Part shown: positions 42,121 to 54,158 of the stretch, one piece after another
Layout: each line of letters begins with the position of its first letter
Numbering within the stretch: position 1 is the stretch's first letter
Assembly (NCBI GenBank): GCA_948099385.1
Contig: CANUEZ040000129.1
Location: 496,001 to 560,000, forward strand
Source of the DNA: Fasciola hepatica
Taxonomy: Eukaryota; Platyhelminthes; Trematoda; Plagiorchiida; Fasciolidae
Length of the DNA: 64,000 bases
Reading direction: 5' to 3'
Translations under genes and position numbers: made by a program
Notes under the pieces: generated by a model
Seen by the model: only the letters and a program-made list of their open reading frames with translations
Database searches by the model: none
Told to the model about the DNA's origin: nothing

Positions 42121-45100
42121 CACAGTAAGTCCGCCCGACCATGGGATTCGCTCCATTCTATTGTGTCATGTTTATTCGTTTATTTAGAAATAACTTAAGT
42201 GTGTATTTGGGAAGAAAATGTGAACTATTTTTTTGTTGGATTTGACGCACTTTTAGCTGGTGACAGATGTTTGGTTATATTTTAAATAGAGTTTTAACTT
42301 TTCATTGAGTAGTGAACAAGTTTTCAGAGTAACATTTACTTACTGTAAATTACTTTTTGTAATTGTATTCTGATGACATTTTCACTTGTCCTACTCATGA
42401 GTAGTGTGTGCACGCACCATGAACCTCAAACATTTATGACCTAATTCTCCGTTTCTCATATACTGACACAGTTCAGATTTACGTTTTTGTGATGTATAGC
42501 GCATGAACGTTCTACGTCACATTTCTGACTCTGTTGTTCTATGACATTGTAAGAAAAATCTGCTAGGCGTTTCACTCATGTACTAGGACCGCTTCCCGAA
42601 GGTTCCATCTCCCGATCCCAACCGCGCTATGTACACCCAAGACGGTTGGGCCACAGAACACAAGTCGAGTGCTAGGTCCATCCGTTAACGTCGACACATC
42701 ACTTCTGTCACTTCATCTGCTACTATTTGTATTTTCACATTAGTGACACCAATTAGCATATTCTAATTACAGATTTTCTTCTCCTGTGACTGAAGCTATT
42801 ATTTCGTGTTAGCCCGAAAGCTTCTTGATTTACTATCTGTACCGTATCCGTCCAGCGCTACCGTTTTGGGTAACCGGATAACCTTCTGTATTATTGTTCT
42901 TGGTTACTCACCTGACTGTAAGTCATTTGCACTTATGTATTTCTATGTATTGCATTATTTAGAACCCCGAATTTATGATGAACACGGTTATACGATTGGA
43001 ATTTGTTCTGCTGCCCGTAGCCGTGTACAGCCCATTTCGTGCGTAAAGCTAGTGAGACTAGGTTTTCTGCTATAATGGCAGTCCAAGTAATCGGGATAAT
43101 TGCTACACTTACTTTATTTATCTTCAAAGAATTCTTAAATAATTTGAGTGAATAATGCGATTACGGATACCTGCTCATTTACACCAGATCTCGATTTGGC
43201 AGCCAGGCGTTAGGTGAACGTGCTGTAGTACAGGGGGGCATTAGGCTTCATCTACGCACTACATTCGGACCAAGTCTCTAATTTCACTAGATTACTAGCT
43301 AGCCGATTATTTCCGGTGAACGGCTGGCTGCGTTTGTCTTTTGGATGCGGCGAATCCAAGTGGATTTTTCGTTGCCTATAATCCAGGCTCCTCATGCCAA
43401 TGAATACATATAATAGTGGTATTTTTACACGTGTCTGATTTCAGGCTGTGTGCCAAACAAAACATGGCACAATCAGAGAGGAATGAGTATGTGGAGTCAT
43501 AGTGGGTCAGTGGGGGCGAGGAGGGACAGAGGTGAAAAAACTAAGTTTTTTGCCTTGTTTTGTGCACATTTTGCGTTTTTGTTTTGTTCTGTTCACATCT
43601 GATGATTACGACAGAAAAGGATTCATTCCCGCCACTGACTTCGGTTTCCAGCTATGTCCATTAGTGAGACAAGCCAGCTTTCCTCGTCATGTCTACCGTT
43701 CCATCCTGGCAAATGATACGGCCCTACACGTGATAGACATTCCGTCAGTTACTTCATTCCCCTGTCCCACTTCATCGTTTGTCCTCCACGCTCTTCCTTC
43801 CATTAATATTCTTTCATTAGGCGACCCACTCAGAGAACAAAATTATGTGTCATGAATTTTTGGTTTGGTAGATTTGATAAACTTTGAATTCGCCCAAGTG
43901 ATACGAAAGTTGGTCTTGGCAGGTTTCCAACCCATCCACTCCCCACACGTACGTGCCGAGTGAGTTGGTGGAGTATATACGGCACTGAAACGCGGGTAAC
44001 CTTTACGTATGGATTCAGGTTACTATGTAGTCGGGAGTACAGAAGCTCCTTTGGCTACGTGTAACTACAAGTTAGCGTTCGTTTAAAAGGAAGTGCAAAT
44101 CAAATGGATTAGACAATAGATTCGTCCATCGGTTTGAGTAGTTTAACTTGGCTACTACGTTCACTTATTGCGTTCAATGTTAGGATAATGACGAATTAGG
44201 TGACCAATCACTCCGTTTTTTGACTCTGAAGATATTCGTTTTGTTTAGAGTAGATAAAGCAGACACCAGAAGATGGTTGTTCTTTTTCTAACCGATAGTT
44301 CTCACCGATTACAAAGACGTGTGCATGATCTGACTACTAACTTGTGAAATTAGTCATTTATTCAGTTAACAGACGCTGAGTTACAAACTATAAAAAGCCA
44401 CTCAAATTGATGTGATCTTTATAAATTAAAAAGAGTAGCGAGCAAAGGGGTTCAAACTGCTACACACCAGGGACCCAGTAACTGTGTCTGATTAATTTCC
44501 ATCGATGCAGCACGAGAGCAGTTATTTTTGATGTTATCGTCGTCTTCGTCATCAACTTTCAGGGCTGTTGTCACGCAAGAGTTGCAACTGACACTAGGTC
44601 CAAGTGAAGCAGTCAGTTCCTTGACTTGGAACTTCTCTATACTCATGGTAGATGACAGTCGTTGCGCTATACTATGTCTGCTTACGCGGGACCTCTAATT
44701 TGAATGTTAAAATGAATAATAATGGAGTGCGGGTGAACTTCCGCAATGTAAACCTTCCCATTCGTCTTCTTTTGTAGATAAGCTGACTATTTACGGAAAT
44801 TTATGCCGATATCTACACAACCTGTCACTTTTTATTAAACCTGAAGACCAAAAGGCTGCACACAAGTTTTGAGTATTTCTGACATTTTCATATTGCAAAT
44901 AAACGGGAAATTACTATTATTTTTACTATTCTATTTTCCAGACTCAGTCGTCTTGTCTATGCGATAAAATCTGTTTGCACTGTGGGTTTTATAAACTAAA
45001 TTGAATAGTACGTATATCGTGTTGTCCAGTCGTCTTTGTCAACATTTGATCACTCTTCTCACTATCTCATTTGAAAGCGCAACGGTGTCCTCCTTTGGTT

Positions 45101-46109
45101 GCAAATAGATTCACAATCGACGATTGCTAAGATATCTGTTCCACCCTCAAACCAAACAGTCAAATGAACTCGTTGTATTCATGATGGCAAAAGAAAAGCG
45201 AAAGCTATCAAGGCTTCATGCACTCTAGTGTTAAATGTTTCGAATTCGAGTGTGGGAGCGGAAGAAGGTAGGAAAGCCCCTTCACGTGCAAGGACTCCAT
45301 AGCGCACTAACGGATTTGTTTGAACCTGTCAGCAGCCATCACCGTACACTCTTCATTGGACACTTTACTCCCCTACCACTGTGCGCTTTGCAGTTTAAAC
45401 GTGGGCGCATGAACCCTAATGCGTTCGGTCGACAAAATTGGTTGCACCTGCTTCCGTGTGTCCCGTGGGAAAGGAGCAGTGAACGGGTGTTATTTACCTA
45501 TCCCTGTTTGAAGTCTGTGTTGCTTGTGTCACGATCTTTGTACTCGTCTACAGTTCAGACTCCGAGGCACACATCACACACACAGCTCAGCTGACCCCGT
45601 CTCCACTACCAGCGCCCCACTCGGGTGGTTCATTCGCCTCTCGTTCGTCCCGGCTTCGGGTTTTCGGCGGGGGAAGAAACTGGCCAGTTTACCACAGGTG
45701 GTGGTGAATACTGCTCCTAGGGCACATCGGCAGTTTCCTTCCATCTTCTCCGTGTCCTCAGTCGGACACACAAAAGACCATTGGGTGTAAGGCCAAACCA
45801 AAGAAAACAGTGGAAAGAAGGTGAATCAATTATCAACCCCTCACGAGTCTCCTCTGCTGATTTGCAATAGTCATTGATTGCGAACGGAGAAGTGTTGAGC
45901 CCATTAAGGACTGGGGGTGTCAGAGAGATTTTCTGTTCGATTTGGAGCTCTTTTTTCTTCAGAAATAATCAAACAAAAAAGGTTTATGAAATGATTTTTC
46001 ACGCAGGATCAATACTCAATCCACCATAGAACACCATTTCAGATTGGTATAAATCTTGCCTTGCTGTCATATTTGCGAGTGTCAGAAAACGAACCTGGTC
46101 CCTGATATA
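42121..46109. other. no gene recognised
   Basis: About 4 kb of unassigned sequence. A minus-strand ATG frame at 44646-44452 with an acidic D-D-E-D-D-D run and a following GTGTGT could be a first exon, but nothing connects to it. A G/C-richer stretch at 45.24-45.8 kb has open frames on both strands with no motif. Confidence 0.45.
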
Positions 46110-46222
46110 CTTTTTGATACCAAAGTTGTGTCCTTGTTAGAAACCATCAGCAGTGTATATGTTCTGAGTTTCTACTGGAACTCGAACATGGCCGCATGAT
46201 TAGTAGGCCACTAGGGACATGT
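46110..46222 (-). repeat. tRNA-derived SINE, family S2 copy a
   Basis: The minus strand has a B-box-like TGTTCGAGTTCC and a body with CACTGCTGATGGTTTC, shared with copy b at 47850-47985 (AACTGCTGATGGTTC). The A box is degraded. Confidence 0.55.
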
Positions 46223-47431
46223 CTCAATGGTTTGTTTTACATCAACGCTAAATGAAATTGTGTAATGTGATCGGGAACCACTCCGGTTCACGCAGTAGCT
46301 GATTTTCGCTCATGCTCATCGGGTCGCACTTTACTTATCTACTTTTCTCACCTTCGCACGTACCACCCAATACAATTTTTGATCGATCTGTACCCGTATT
46401 GTCTTTGCCTTGTAAAACCATCCCAGAATAAGTCTCAGTTGACCCTTCTAGTCCAGTGTTCTCTTATTCTGACTGGGATAATCAGGCCAGGGTTATTCGT
46501 TATAATTATTAGCGCAAGAATAATTTCGTAAACAATTCAAATCTCCCCCACTACTCAGAATGAAAACGAGGTTTGACTGACTAGGTGATAACCATATCCC
46601 TGTTCTTACTATTGACCTAGACCAGTGATCAAAAAGCACACGGATGTCGCGGATTTTAAAAGCAAAATACGCAAACACGTGTATCGCAGATTCCTCTCAC
46701 CGAAAATTTTCCTTTCTCTTTCAGTTTAATTACACCCATCGTCAAGTGAATAACACAAATCTGACTTCGGTCAGTAGTGAAATGGGGTAAAAACAAAGAG
46801 AATAAGCTTGGCATGGGCTATAGTTAGTATCTGATGATTTGTTCGGATAACCATCACGAAATTTTGTCACATTATTTGCTTAATGCAAGTTCACCGGGAA
46901 ACCAAATTTCATCACATCAGGCTTTTTGTTCGTCAAAAAAGCTAGTTATTTTATTGTCAAAACCTCTCAGAGCATTACAGATACTTCTCTCTTTTAAAAC
47001 AGAATAATTAGTTAAAACATTTATCTGGCCTGACTCACGTCGTTCTCGAGTGTTTATTTTGGAATCGATAAACGTTGTTCATCAGGAAGCTGATATCAGT
47101 CATTGAGTTTTGGGTTTCTCATAGGAGATAAAATATCATGCACATGATGGCAATCGCACAGCGGAGTTGAGCCGGCCAGTTCCCACTTTTGACTAATAAT
47201 TGACTGCAGCCGTTAGTCTGTTGTTTGACGGGAGATTCCTATACTTCTTTGGAAAGGATTTTTGAGTTGGGTTTGTGTGGTGCCTATTGAATTCAACCTT
47301 AAAGGAAGTGGTATTCATTCTTACTGCACGAGAAAACAAAGGCTCCTCTTGAACATCACTACACTGTTTTACGGAAAGACTGTCGGTAGGACTGGGTTTT
47401 GGAATATCGCAAAAGAACTTTCTACTACTCT
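46223..47431. other. no gene recognised
   Basis: Unassigned sequence between SINE fragments; short open frames only. Confidence 0.5.
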
Positions 47432-47640
47432 CTTGCGCATAGACGCAGTGGAAGGCGTATGTACCCCGTATTCACAAAGGCCCATGGACTATTACGGATA
47501 ACCGGCAACCAAACCCTTGGACTTGGAGAGGAGGTCTCAGTAGGTCAGGTGTGATAACGAGCCGGAAGATGGTAGATTACTGCCTATTACCAAAGTAACC
47601 GAGGATAGCGGAGACTTGAACTTGTGACTACTGGTTATCG
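47432..47640 (-). repeat. tRNA-derived SINE, family S1 copy 2
   Basis: Matches the intronic copy at 10515-10771 over its body, with blocks CTTGCGCAT, TAACCGGCA, GAGGTCTCA, TCAGGTGTG and CCAAAGTAACCG. The tRNA head is more decayed (GTTCAAGTCTCC for the B box) and its A-box part is missing. Confidence 0.75.
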
Positions 47641-47849
47641 TTATTCTTTATAATAAGCCGAAGAAAGTTAACACAAGTTCCGTGATAATAGACCTTCCTT
47701 CCCAAGCCTTTCGGAGAGGGAATTTGTTAAATTCCCAGAAAGTCATTTTTTGATTTCTCCTTTAAAATACCATTCAGTGTGGTTAGTGGGAGATTAGATT
47801 TACATAATGGCAATCGTTATACAGAGAGGACGTTCAGCTCTACATTGAC

Positions 47850-47985
47850 AACTATGGAAGCACAGTTTCTTCCTTGATATGAACCATCAGCAGTTCATAT
47901 CCATCGGGCCTACACGGGGACTTGAACCAGGAGCGAATGACTGTTTGTCGGACCCCTAATTACCAGCCTATCCTGGTTAGCCCTT
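47850..47985 (-). repeat. tRNA-derived SINE, family S2 copy b
   Basis: The minus strand shows TAGGCTGGTAATTAG (A-box area), then TGGTTCAAGTCC (B box), then GGATATGAACTGCTGATGG, the body shared with copies a and c. Confidence 0.6.
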
Positions 47986-49889
47986 GATGGTTTATGTAAC
48001 TTATACACTACACGAGTAGTCTCCCTTCATAACGGTTTATCACTGCGTGGGAAATGCTCCTCTAAAGAGCAGTTCTAGTGGCCGAATGGTCCTATATCAT
48101 ATATTGTATGTGTTCGATAAACCTTTGGGAGCCGGCCGAGATAGCCTGATGGCCTGATGTTCGATTCACAATCGATCGGTTCTGTAAAATACTGTTCAAT
48201 TAAATTTAGGAATGCACAATGGATGCTCGTCTTAATATTCCGTACTGTCTGTTCCGAAAGACTCAACTGTTTATTTGACGACATTTTCGGAATAATGTTC
48301 TACTCCCTCCGTCACTTTCGATCATTTTTGATCAAAAAAGTATCTTCGTTCTGTGTTATTTTCTCATTTGTCTTTCCCACTGTCATATGGTTGGTTCCAT
48401 TTTTTTATCACCGTTATTTTCCAGGTCAATCATTGTTGAATCAACTACCTTACAATTTATGTTTTGTTCTTTTGGTGCAACTCAGTGTTCATAGTTCAGA
48501 ATGACCTACGGCTGATCTGAGTGTTTCATGTGCGTTGATCCAAAAAATAACCAAATCCATTATGAACTGAGACGTCTGTAGGGAGAAAGCCATTGTAACT
48601 TTTGTTTAACTCCTTTAGGCAATATGCCCAGCGCGATTTTCGGCGGGTTATCTGGGTTAGGCTAATAGTCCTGAAGTGTGCCCAAGTTGCCATGGCAACA
48701 ATGACCTTGATGACGAAGTGGGAATTAACTTACCTTTCTTCCATCAGCAACTTACTTGTCTGAATGCGAATGACCTCATTTTTGAGCGTGGTCACTGTAA
48801 CACGGTGACGAACTCGACCACGACACAACGGAAACGACGACGACAACGAAAACGAAAACGACGGCGGTTTGACACGGACATAGACGAGCGGGGCCGCCAG
48901 ATGTGCTGAATACAGCGCTCTTCCGTGGGGGTAGCACGTACACGATCTGCAAAGGCATAGATAGAATGAAAACCCGATGAGCCGAAGCCCTGTAAGTGTA
49001 TAAGCAGGTACCAACACTTACGTCAGAGAAAATGGGAATGGCGGTCTTTGCCAATGTGTTAGAGACTCAAAAGAAATTAATACAGAAAAGGCATCCATAA
49101 CAAGAACTTACTTTTAGATTAATCGAAATACCAGGTCATTAGGTTTACTTATCCACGGATACTGCAAAGCTGGGCGCGGTTTTCTTTTAGGTTTGCCGAG
49201 GAAATCATTTGGTGGTTTATATTTTTAAAATCAGGAAGGACAGAAGTAGCTTTCCGTTCTTGTTTCATAAAATATATTGATGGGGGCTGCCGAAACTGGA
49301 AATGGCCCGATCGATTTGAGACAGTATTATCTAGAAAACCGAGATGAATATCACCCTAGTTGGCCAACATATGATTAATTTCACATCGTATGGCGGTGTC
49401 AGATTAGCCTACAACAGGAAATGTCAACGATATCAAACTACATTATCAAGCAAAATATCTCCCATCCATGCTATCGTGAGAAAATTCTTCTTCGGAAAAT
49501 CACAAAACGGACTATATTGTTGAAAACAGACTTGGTGTCTCATTTCATGGAGTGCAAAGATGAAAAAAAATATTTTGCCTCTTAAAAACTATAAACAATC
49601 GTACCCAATCTGAGCAGTGGATTCTAGTCCTAAAGAGAATGGGAAATTTTCATCAATTTAAATTTATCAGAACGTTAGAAAACTGGAGTCTTTTCATCGA
49701 CCTGATCAGTCCCAAACTGTACTGAATTACCATCATAGTAACTTCTTTGCGAATTAAACAGTATTATGATTCTTATATAACCTCAGATAAAAGTTCGGTT
49801 TTCTCTGTTGCTGTTCTCTAAGTATATGCGCCAGAAATTAAAAGAGCATGGAGTGTATTACATCGTCTTTTACTGTGTTTTATGATATT

Positions 49890-49945
49890 TTATTGCATTG
49901 CATTGTATTGTATGGTATTGTGTTGTGTTGTGTTGTGTTGTATAT
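49890..49945. repeat. TTGTG/TTGTA-type simple repeat
   Basis: Degenerate pentamer repeat (TATTG, TTGTG) of about 55 bases. Confidence 0.8.
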
Positions 49946-50615
49946 TCTAGTGAACTTAAGCAAGTTAGCAAACTTGCATTCCAGTTAAAAATAAATCCTC
50001 AGGCTATTAAATGGAAATGACGGCGCATGAAACGAGAAGATCGCTTACGGATTTGATGCTACTGGACTTGCCTGGGATTTCCAAGCGCAGTTTTTCTTTG
50101 GTCACGCTGCTTAGCTGCGCTCTGAACAGACAGTTCACGTGGGTCAAATTAGAAAGCTTTGTGATATATATTGAAATAAGGTGCACAAAATATACCTGAC
50201 CATCCACCGAAAGATTGAGCATATTCAAATTTATTGAATAAAATAGACATATCGTGTACCTGTACTCTACCTCCGTCCCATCTTAATTACTGTTAATTCT
50301 ATGCCATAACCCGAACGCGAGATTTGGTTTCGCTTTTGTATTGTTCAAAACACTTCTCATAATGGAAGGAAACCACATGCGGAAAAAGATAATCGGTAAT
50401 AATGGGCACAAGAGAAAGTGAGTGAGAAAAAATTTGATGACCATGTAGTATGAAAGGCCGTCAGTGCTAAAAATAACCAGCGATTCTTTGTGATGTGTGC
50501 ACACGCGAATGGCACGAGCCTCATTTACCTTCTAAATTCTTACCGCTCCTACCACTATTTTTCTCTCCGTTCATCCTCCCTTATTCTTGCCCTCACTACC
50601 TCTCTCCCTCCCTCC

Positions 50616-50618
<3 letters not shown>

Positions 50619-50646
<28 letters not shown>
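50619..50646. repeat. (TC)n microsatellite
   Basis: 28 bases of TC dinucleotides within a longer pyrimidine-rich stretch. Confidence 0.95.
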
Positions 50647-50648
<2 letters not shown>

Positions 50649-50847
50649 GTAAGTGGCAGAGATGAAATGCAAAACGTGAACAGAAAAGTTCTTCAGGCAT
50701 AAACAATGGCAGTGGAGACCTGTTTCACGTGTCACTATTGATATGTACGTCTGTACAAGATGATCAGTTATTTCACCTGCAACGAAATTCGTTAGAAGTG
50801 ACACGTTTATTTCAAGTAATGAGGCGAAGGTTGACGGCTTCAAACAA

Positions 50848-51309
50848 GGGGGATGACTAGTCCACTAGCAGTACCTCAAGTTAAATGTGACCCTTGGGGG
50901 CTCGAAATTCGCGGCACACGTACCGACATCCAAATGCATTTCTGACCTCAGTCATTAGAGGGACAGTCTGGGGAATTCAAAAGCTTTCCAATTCCATGTG
51001 TGAATCCCTCCTCTTCCAACTCTCCTTCCAACTCAACGAAACGTGACGGAGATTAGAAGACAATGGGACAGTCGAACGATGGGGGTGGTAGAGGGCAGAG
51101 CGCGATATTCTTGAGGCAATCCACTGTCACTCTGATCTCAATTGTGCGAATGCGAAAGCGGACGCTGATGCGAGTGTTTATAGTAAATTGTCAAAATGGA
51201 AGACGTAGTGCATCCATACATGTTTATTCGAAAATGAGACGGGTAATTTTTTCTACCTTTCGACTAAGGAGAACCGCTTTGACGAAAAAATTGACTACGT
51301 GTAACCGAG
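50848..51309 (+). repeat. 462-bp direct repeat, copy 1
   Basis: Nearly identical in sequence and length to 53697-54158. A 97-codon frame starting M-G-Q-S-N-D-G-G-G crosses it and is largely kept in copy 2, but the frame runs past the repeat end into different sequence and has no recognised motif. The repeat class is unknown. Confidence 0.92.
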
Positions 51310-51513
51310 ACACCCGTATCTCTCTCGTTAGTTCACTTTTCACGAAAATCGCGTAGTGCAAAACAATCGGTAATTGTCAAATGTTGAACAATGTTTCGTT
51401 TTTGGATAAAAGCATTCATTAAATCAGAGGGTGTACTCTTGACAGCTGGAAGTAATTAGGCAGAATTTATTCAATGCATTTTTGTGAACCGGAATTGTTC
51501 ATACTTTAATACC

Positions 51514-51515
<2 letters not shown>

Positions 51516-51576
<61 letters not shown>
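51516..51576. repeat. (CA)n microsatellite
   Basis: 61 bases of uninterrupted CA dinucleotides. Confidence 0.97.
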
Positions 51577-51580
<4 letters not shown>

Positions 51581-51861
51581 CTCGGAGGACATTTGGTATC
51601 TTTCATGGACGACTAGTAACGAAGGAAATAATTCTCACTAGTTAAATATTAATTGTTCCTAAGATACGATTTTCTCATAATTTCACGATAAGGCAGAAAA
51701 TTTGGTGTTTCCTTTGCAAAACTACGTATGAAGTCATTGGAGGCCGTGTTGCTAGAATATTTCATTCTCTCTGTATTTGTCGAATTTTGATTGCGGTTGA
51801 CTTTCCTAATTGTACCGCATGTTCATATTGCTTGATTTTCCCTTGAAACTTCATGCCACTG

Positions 51862-51862
<1 letters not shown>

Positions 51863-51894
<32 letters not shown>
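51863..51894. repeat. (CA)n microsatellite
   Basis: 32 bases of CA dinucleotides. Confidence 0.97.
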
Positions 51895-51897
<3 letters not shown>

Positions 51898-52325
51898 GTC
51901 CAGATTGCCCTCGGGGCAAAACTGATCTCTTGGGATAATTCGATTGTGAACTGACATCCCCTACCTAAAATATTCCCTTACTGGAACATAATGGACGTTC
52001 CCAGTCGTTAGTTCAGTCGACTCAAACTCTTGGGAATTGGGCTTGTAGTCGTTCGATGAAATAGTCCATCTGGCTGAGACAGCATCTGGTTATTCACCAT
52101 CCACCCTCCGTCTGCCGTATCGCCGCATCTCATTTACGAGGCCTTCACTTGGGGTGCTGTGATGTTAGTAATAGTGCTACGGTGATGAGGTGTTACGATG
52201 CTGCGTGGTGAATAACGGGTATCATCACAGTTGGTCTTCTCGGCTTTGCTTAAATCGAACAGAGGCTCACCAAGTTGTCTATCACTCTGATTTTCCCAGT
52301 TCGAAGCTCGACCCAATTGTTCTAC

Positions 52326-52368
52326 AGTTGTGTGTTTGTGTTTGTGTTTGTGTCTGTGTCTGCGTCTA
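52326..52368. repeat. GTTTGT/GTCTGT minisatellite
   Basis: About seven hexamer units, first GTTTGT, then GTCTGT variants. Confidence 0.85.
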
Positions 52369-52600
52369 GGCGTAATTGCTCGACCACTGATCACAAGCCG
52401 AACCGGTTAATCCAGTATTGAATCACAACAGGGGTGAAGGTAGTGACTTGGGTTCGTGGGTTCGGTCAACTCGTGTTATTAGAACCAATTCACGGTCCTT
52501 TTAGGGTCTGCCTGAAGGCAAACAAATCAACACAACGTCAGCATAGGGTAAACAAGACAACGTGGTAGATCACACAGGTGGACTTGTGAGCAGACAGACC

Positions 52601-52614
52601 GGGGGGGGGGGGGG
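52601..52614. repeat. poly-G run
   Basis: Fourteen consecutive G residues. Confidence 0.95.
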
Positions 52615-53696
52615 TGGAGGCCGTAAGGGCTGTTATTTTTAAGAGGTTGAAAGCGTTCACATTTCTTATGACCTGAACAACTGATGTCCCACGCGGTTCA
52701 CAAGTCGGGGTACATCTACCGAGACTGAATAAACCAAAAGATTGTATGACCTTGTCCTTTAGGGTGAATTGGTTTTGCACTAGTTAGTACCCTGTGACAG
52801 AAGTAAGATAGCTTAGCCCGAAATAATACTTCCCAGTATTGCAGAAGACTATCAGGGAGGAAGATTAAAGGCAATGGTGGTTTTGTAAAGGGGTTCGTTA
52901 CAGCACAGCCGTACTCATATCCCTTAGGAACACATCTTGTGAAATGGGGAGCGCATATGCAAAGTTCAGTTATCAAAAAAAGAAAGTAAGGTGCATTTTG
53001 CATCGGTTTCGGTCAAAAGCCCTCAAAGTAAACTTTTCAGACTATTGTAATCAGGTGATTTCAAAGTCGGAGTGAATGTTGAAAGAGAAAATGTGTATTG
53101 ATACATCCCTTCTTAATGATGATGGGTGGTTGGGTTGGCCTTTTGCTTTACCAATCTTTTTTTGCTTCCTCCAGCACACTGCAGAAAGAAACCACTTTTC
53201 CGAATCCACTGAAGATCTTTTCCAATGCTACAGTTATTCTACAGAACAGGACAGCCTTTGTTGACAAGATCTCAAATCACCAGCTGATCGAAGATCTTTT
53301 GAGCAGAACGGAATGAATATAAGGACTTCAAGTAGTGTAGCACTGAACTAAAGATTCTTATAATTTACGGAAACACCCACAGATGTGAACATAACTGAGT
53401 AAACAGTAAGTCGACAAATAACATTCGTTATTTCGAAAATTCATGGTAGAGTCTATCTCGTCATAGCAATTATGGTGAATACACTGGCATGTTTCCAACC
53501 AGCTGTTACGGCACCAGCGCCATCAGTTCAACTGATATTCTACCAACAATACAACAGCGATATTGATTCTTCTAAGCAGATTACGCAAGTACATTCACGG
53601 TGAAGTACGATTACCATGTCAACAGTAAGATTGCATTGGTTATCATAGGGTTAGCTAGCCTCGCAATCTTTTCCTCGATAGTAATCAATTGGGGTC

Positions 53697-54158
53697 GGGG
53701 GATGACTTGTTCACCGACAGCCCCTCAAGTTAAATGTGACCCTCGGGGGCCTGAAATTCGCGGCGCACGTACCGACATCCAAATGCATTTCTGACCTCAG
53801 TCATTAGAGGGACAGTCTGGGGAATTCAAAAGCTTTCCAATTCCATGTGTGAATCCCTCCTCTTCCAACTCTCCTTCCAACTCAACGAAACGTGACAGAG
53901 ATTAGAAGACAATGGGACAGTCGAACGATGGGGGTGGTAGAGGGCAGAGCGCGATATTCTTGAGGCAATCCACTGTCACTCTGATCTCGATTGTGCGAAT
54001 GCGAAAGCGGACGCTGATGCGAGTGTTTATGGTAAATTGTCAAAATGGAAGACGTAGTGCATCCATACATGTTTATTCGAAAATGAGACGGGTAATTTTT
54101 TCTACCTTTCGACTAAGGAGAATCGCGTTGACGAGAAAATTGAATACGCGTAACCGAG
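53697..54158 (+). repeat. 462-bp direct repeat, copy 2
   Basis: Same orientation and length as 50848-51309, with a low percentage of substitutions. Both copies start with GGGGGATGAC and end with AACCGAG; the flanks differ. Confidence 0.92.

Larger units (their letters stand above)
47986..50847. other. no gene recognised
   Basis: About 2.9 kb of unassigned sequence with small simple repeats. A basic open frame at 48676-48909 is low-complexity (R/K runs from a CGA-rich stretch), and its opposite strand is equally open. A 48130-48170 segment is faintly tRNA-like but too short. Confidence 0.45.
51310..53696. other. unassigned sequence with simple repeats between the direct repeats
   Basis: Contains two (CA)n tracts, a GTTTGT minisatellite and a poly-G run, and no recognisable gene. 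Open frames at 52134-52394 and 52716-53003 on the minus strand have no motif. Confidence 0.5.

Noticed and set aside
45235..45790. Overlapping open frames in a G/C-rich stretch
   Set aside because: Open on both strands with no motif, splice context or homologue; higher G/C alone explains it.
48130..48170. tRNA-like A and B box pair
   Set aside because: The boxes are only about 15 bases apart, too close for a tRNA, and no body is shared with the other SINEs.
48676..48909. Basic 77-codon frame, possible small RS/RK protein
   Set aside because: The R/K run comes from a simple CGA/AAC-rich stretch that is also open on the opposite strand; no splice signals.
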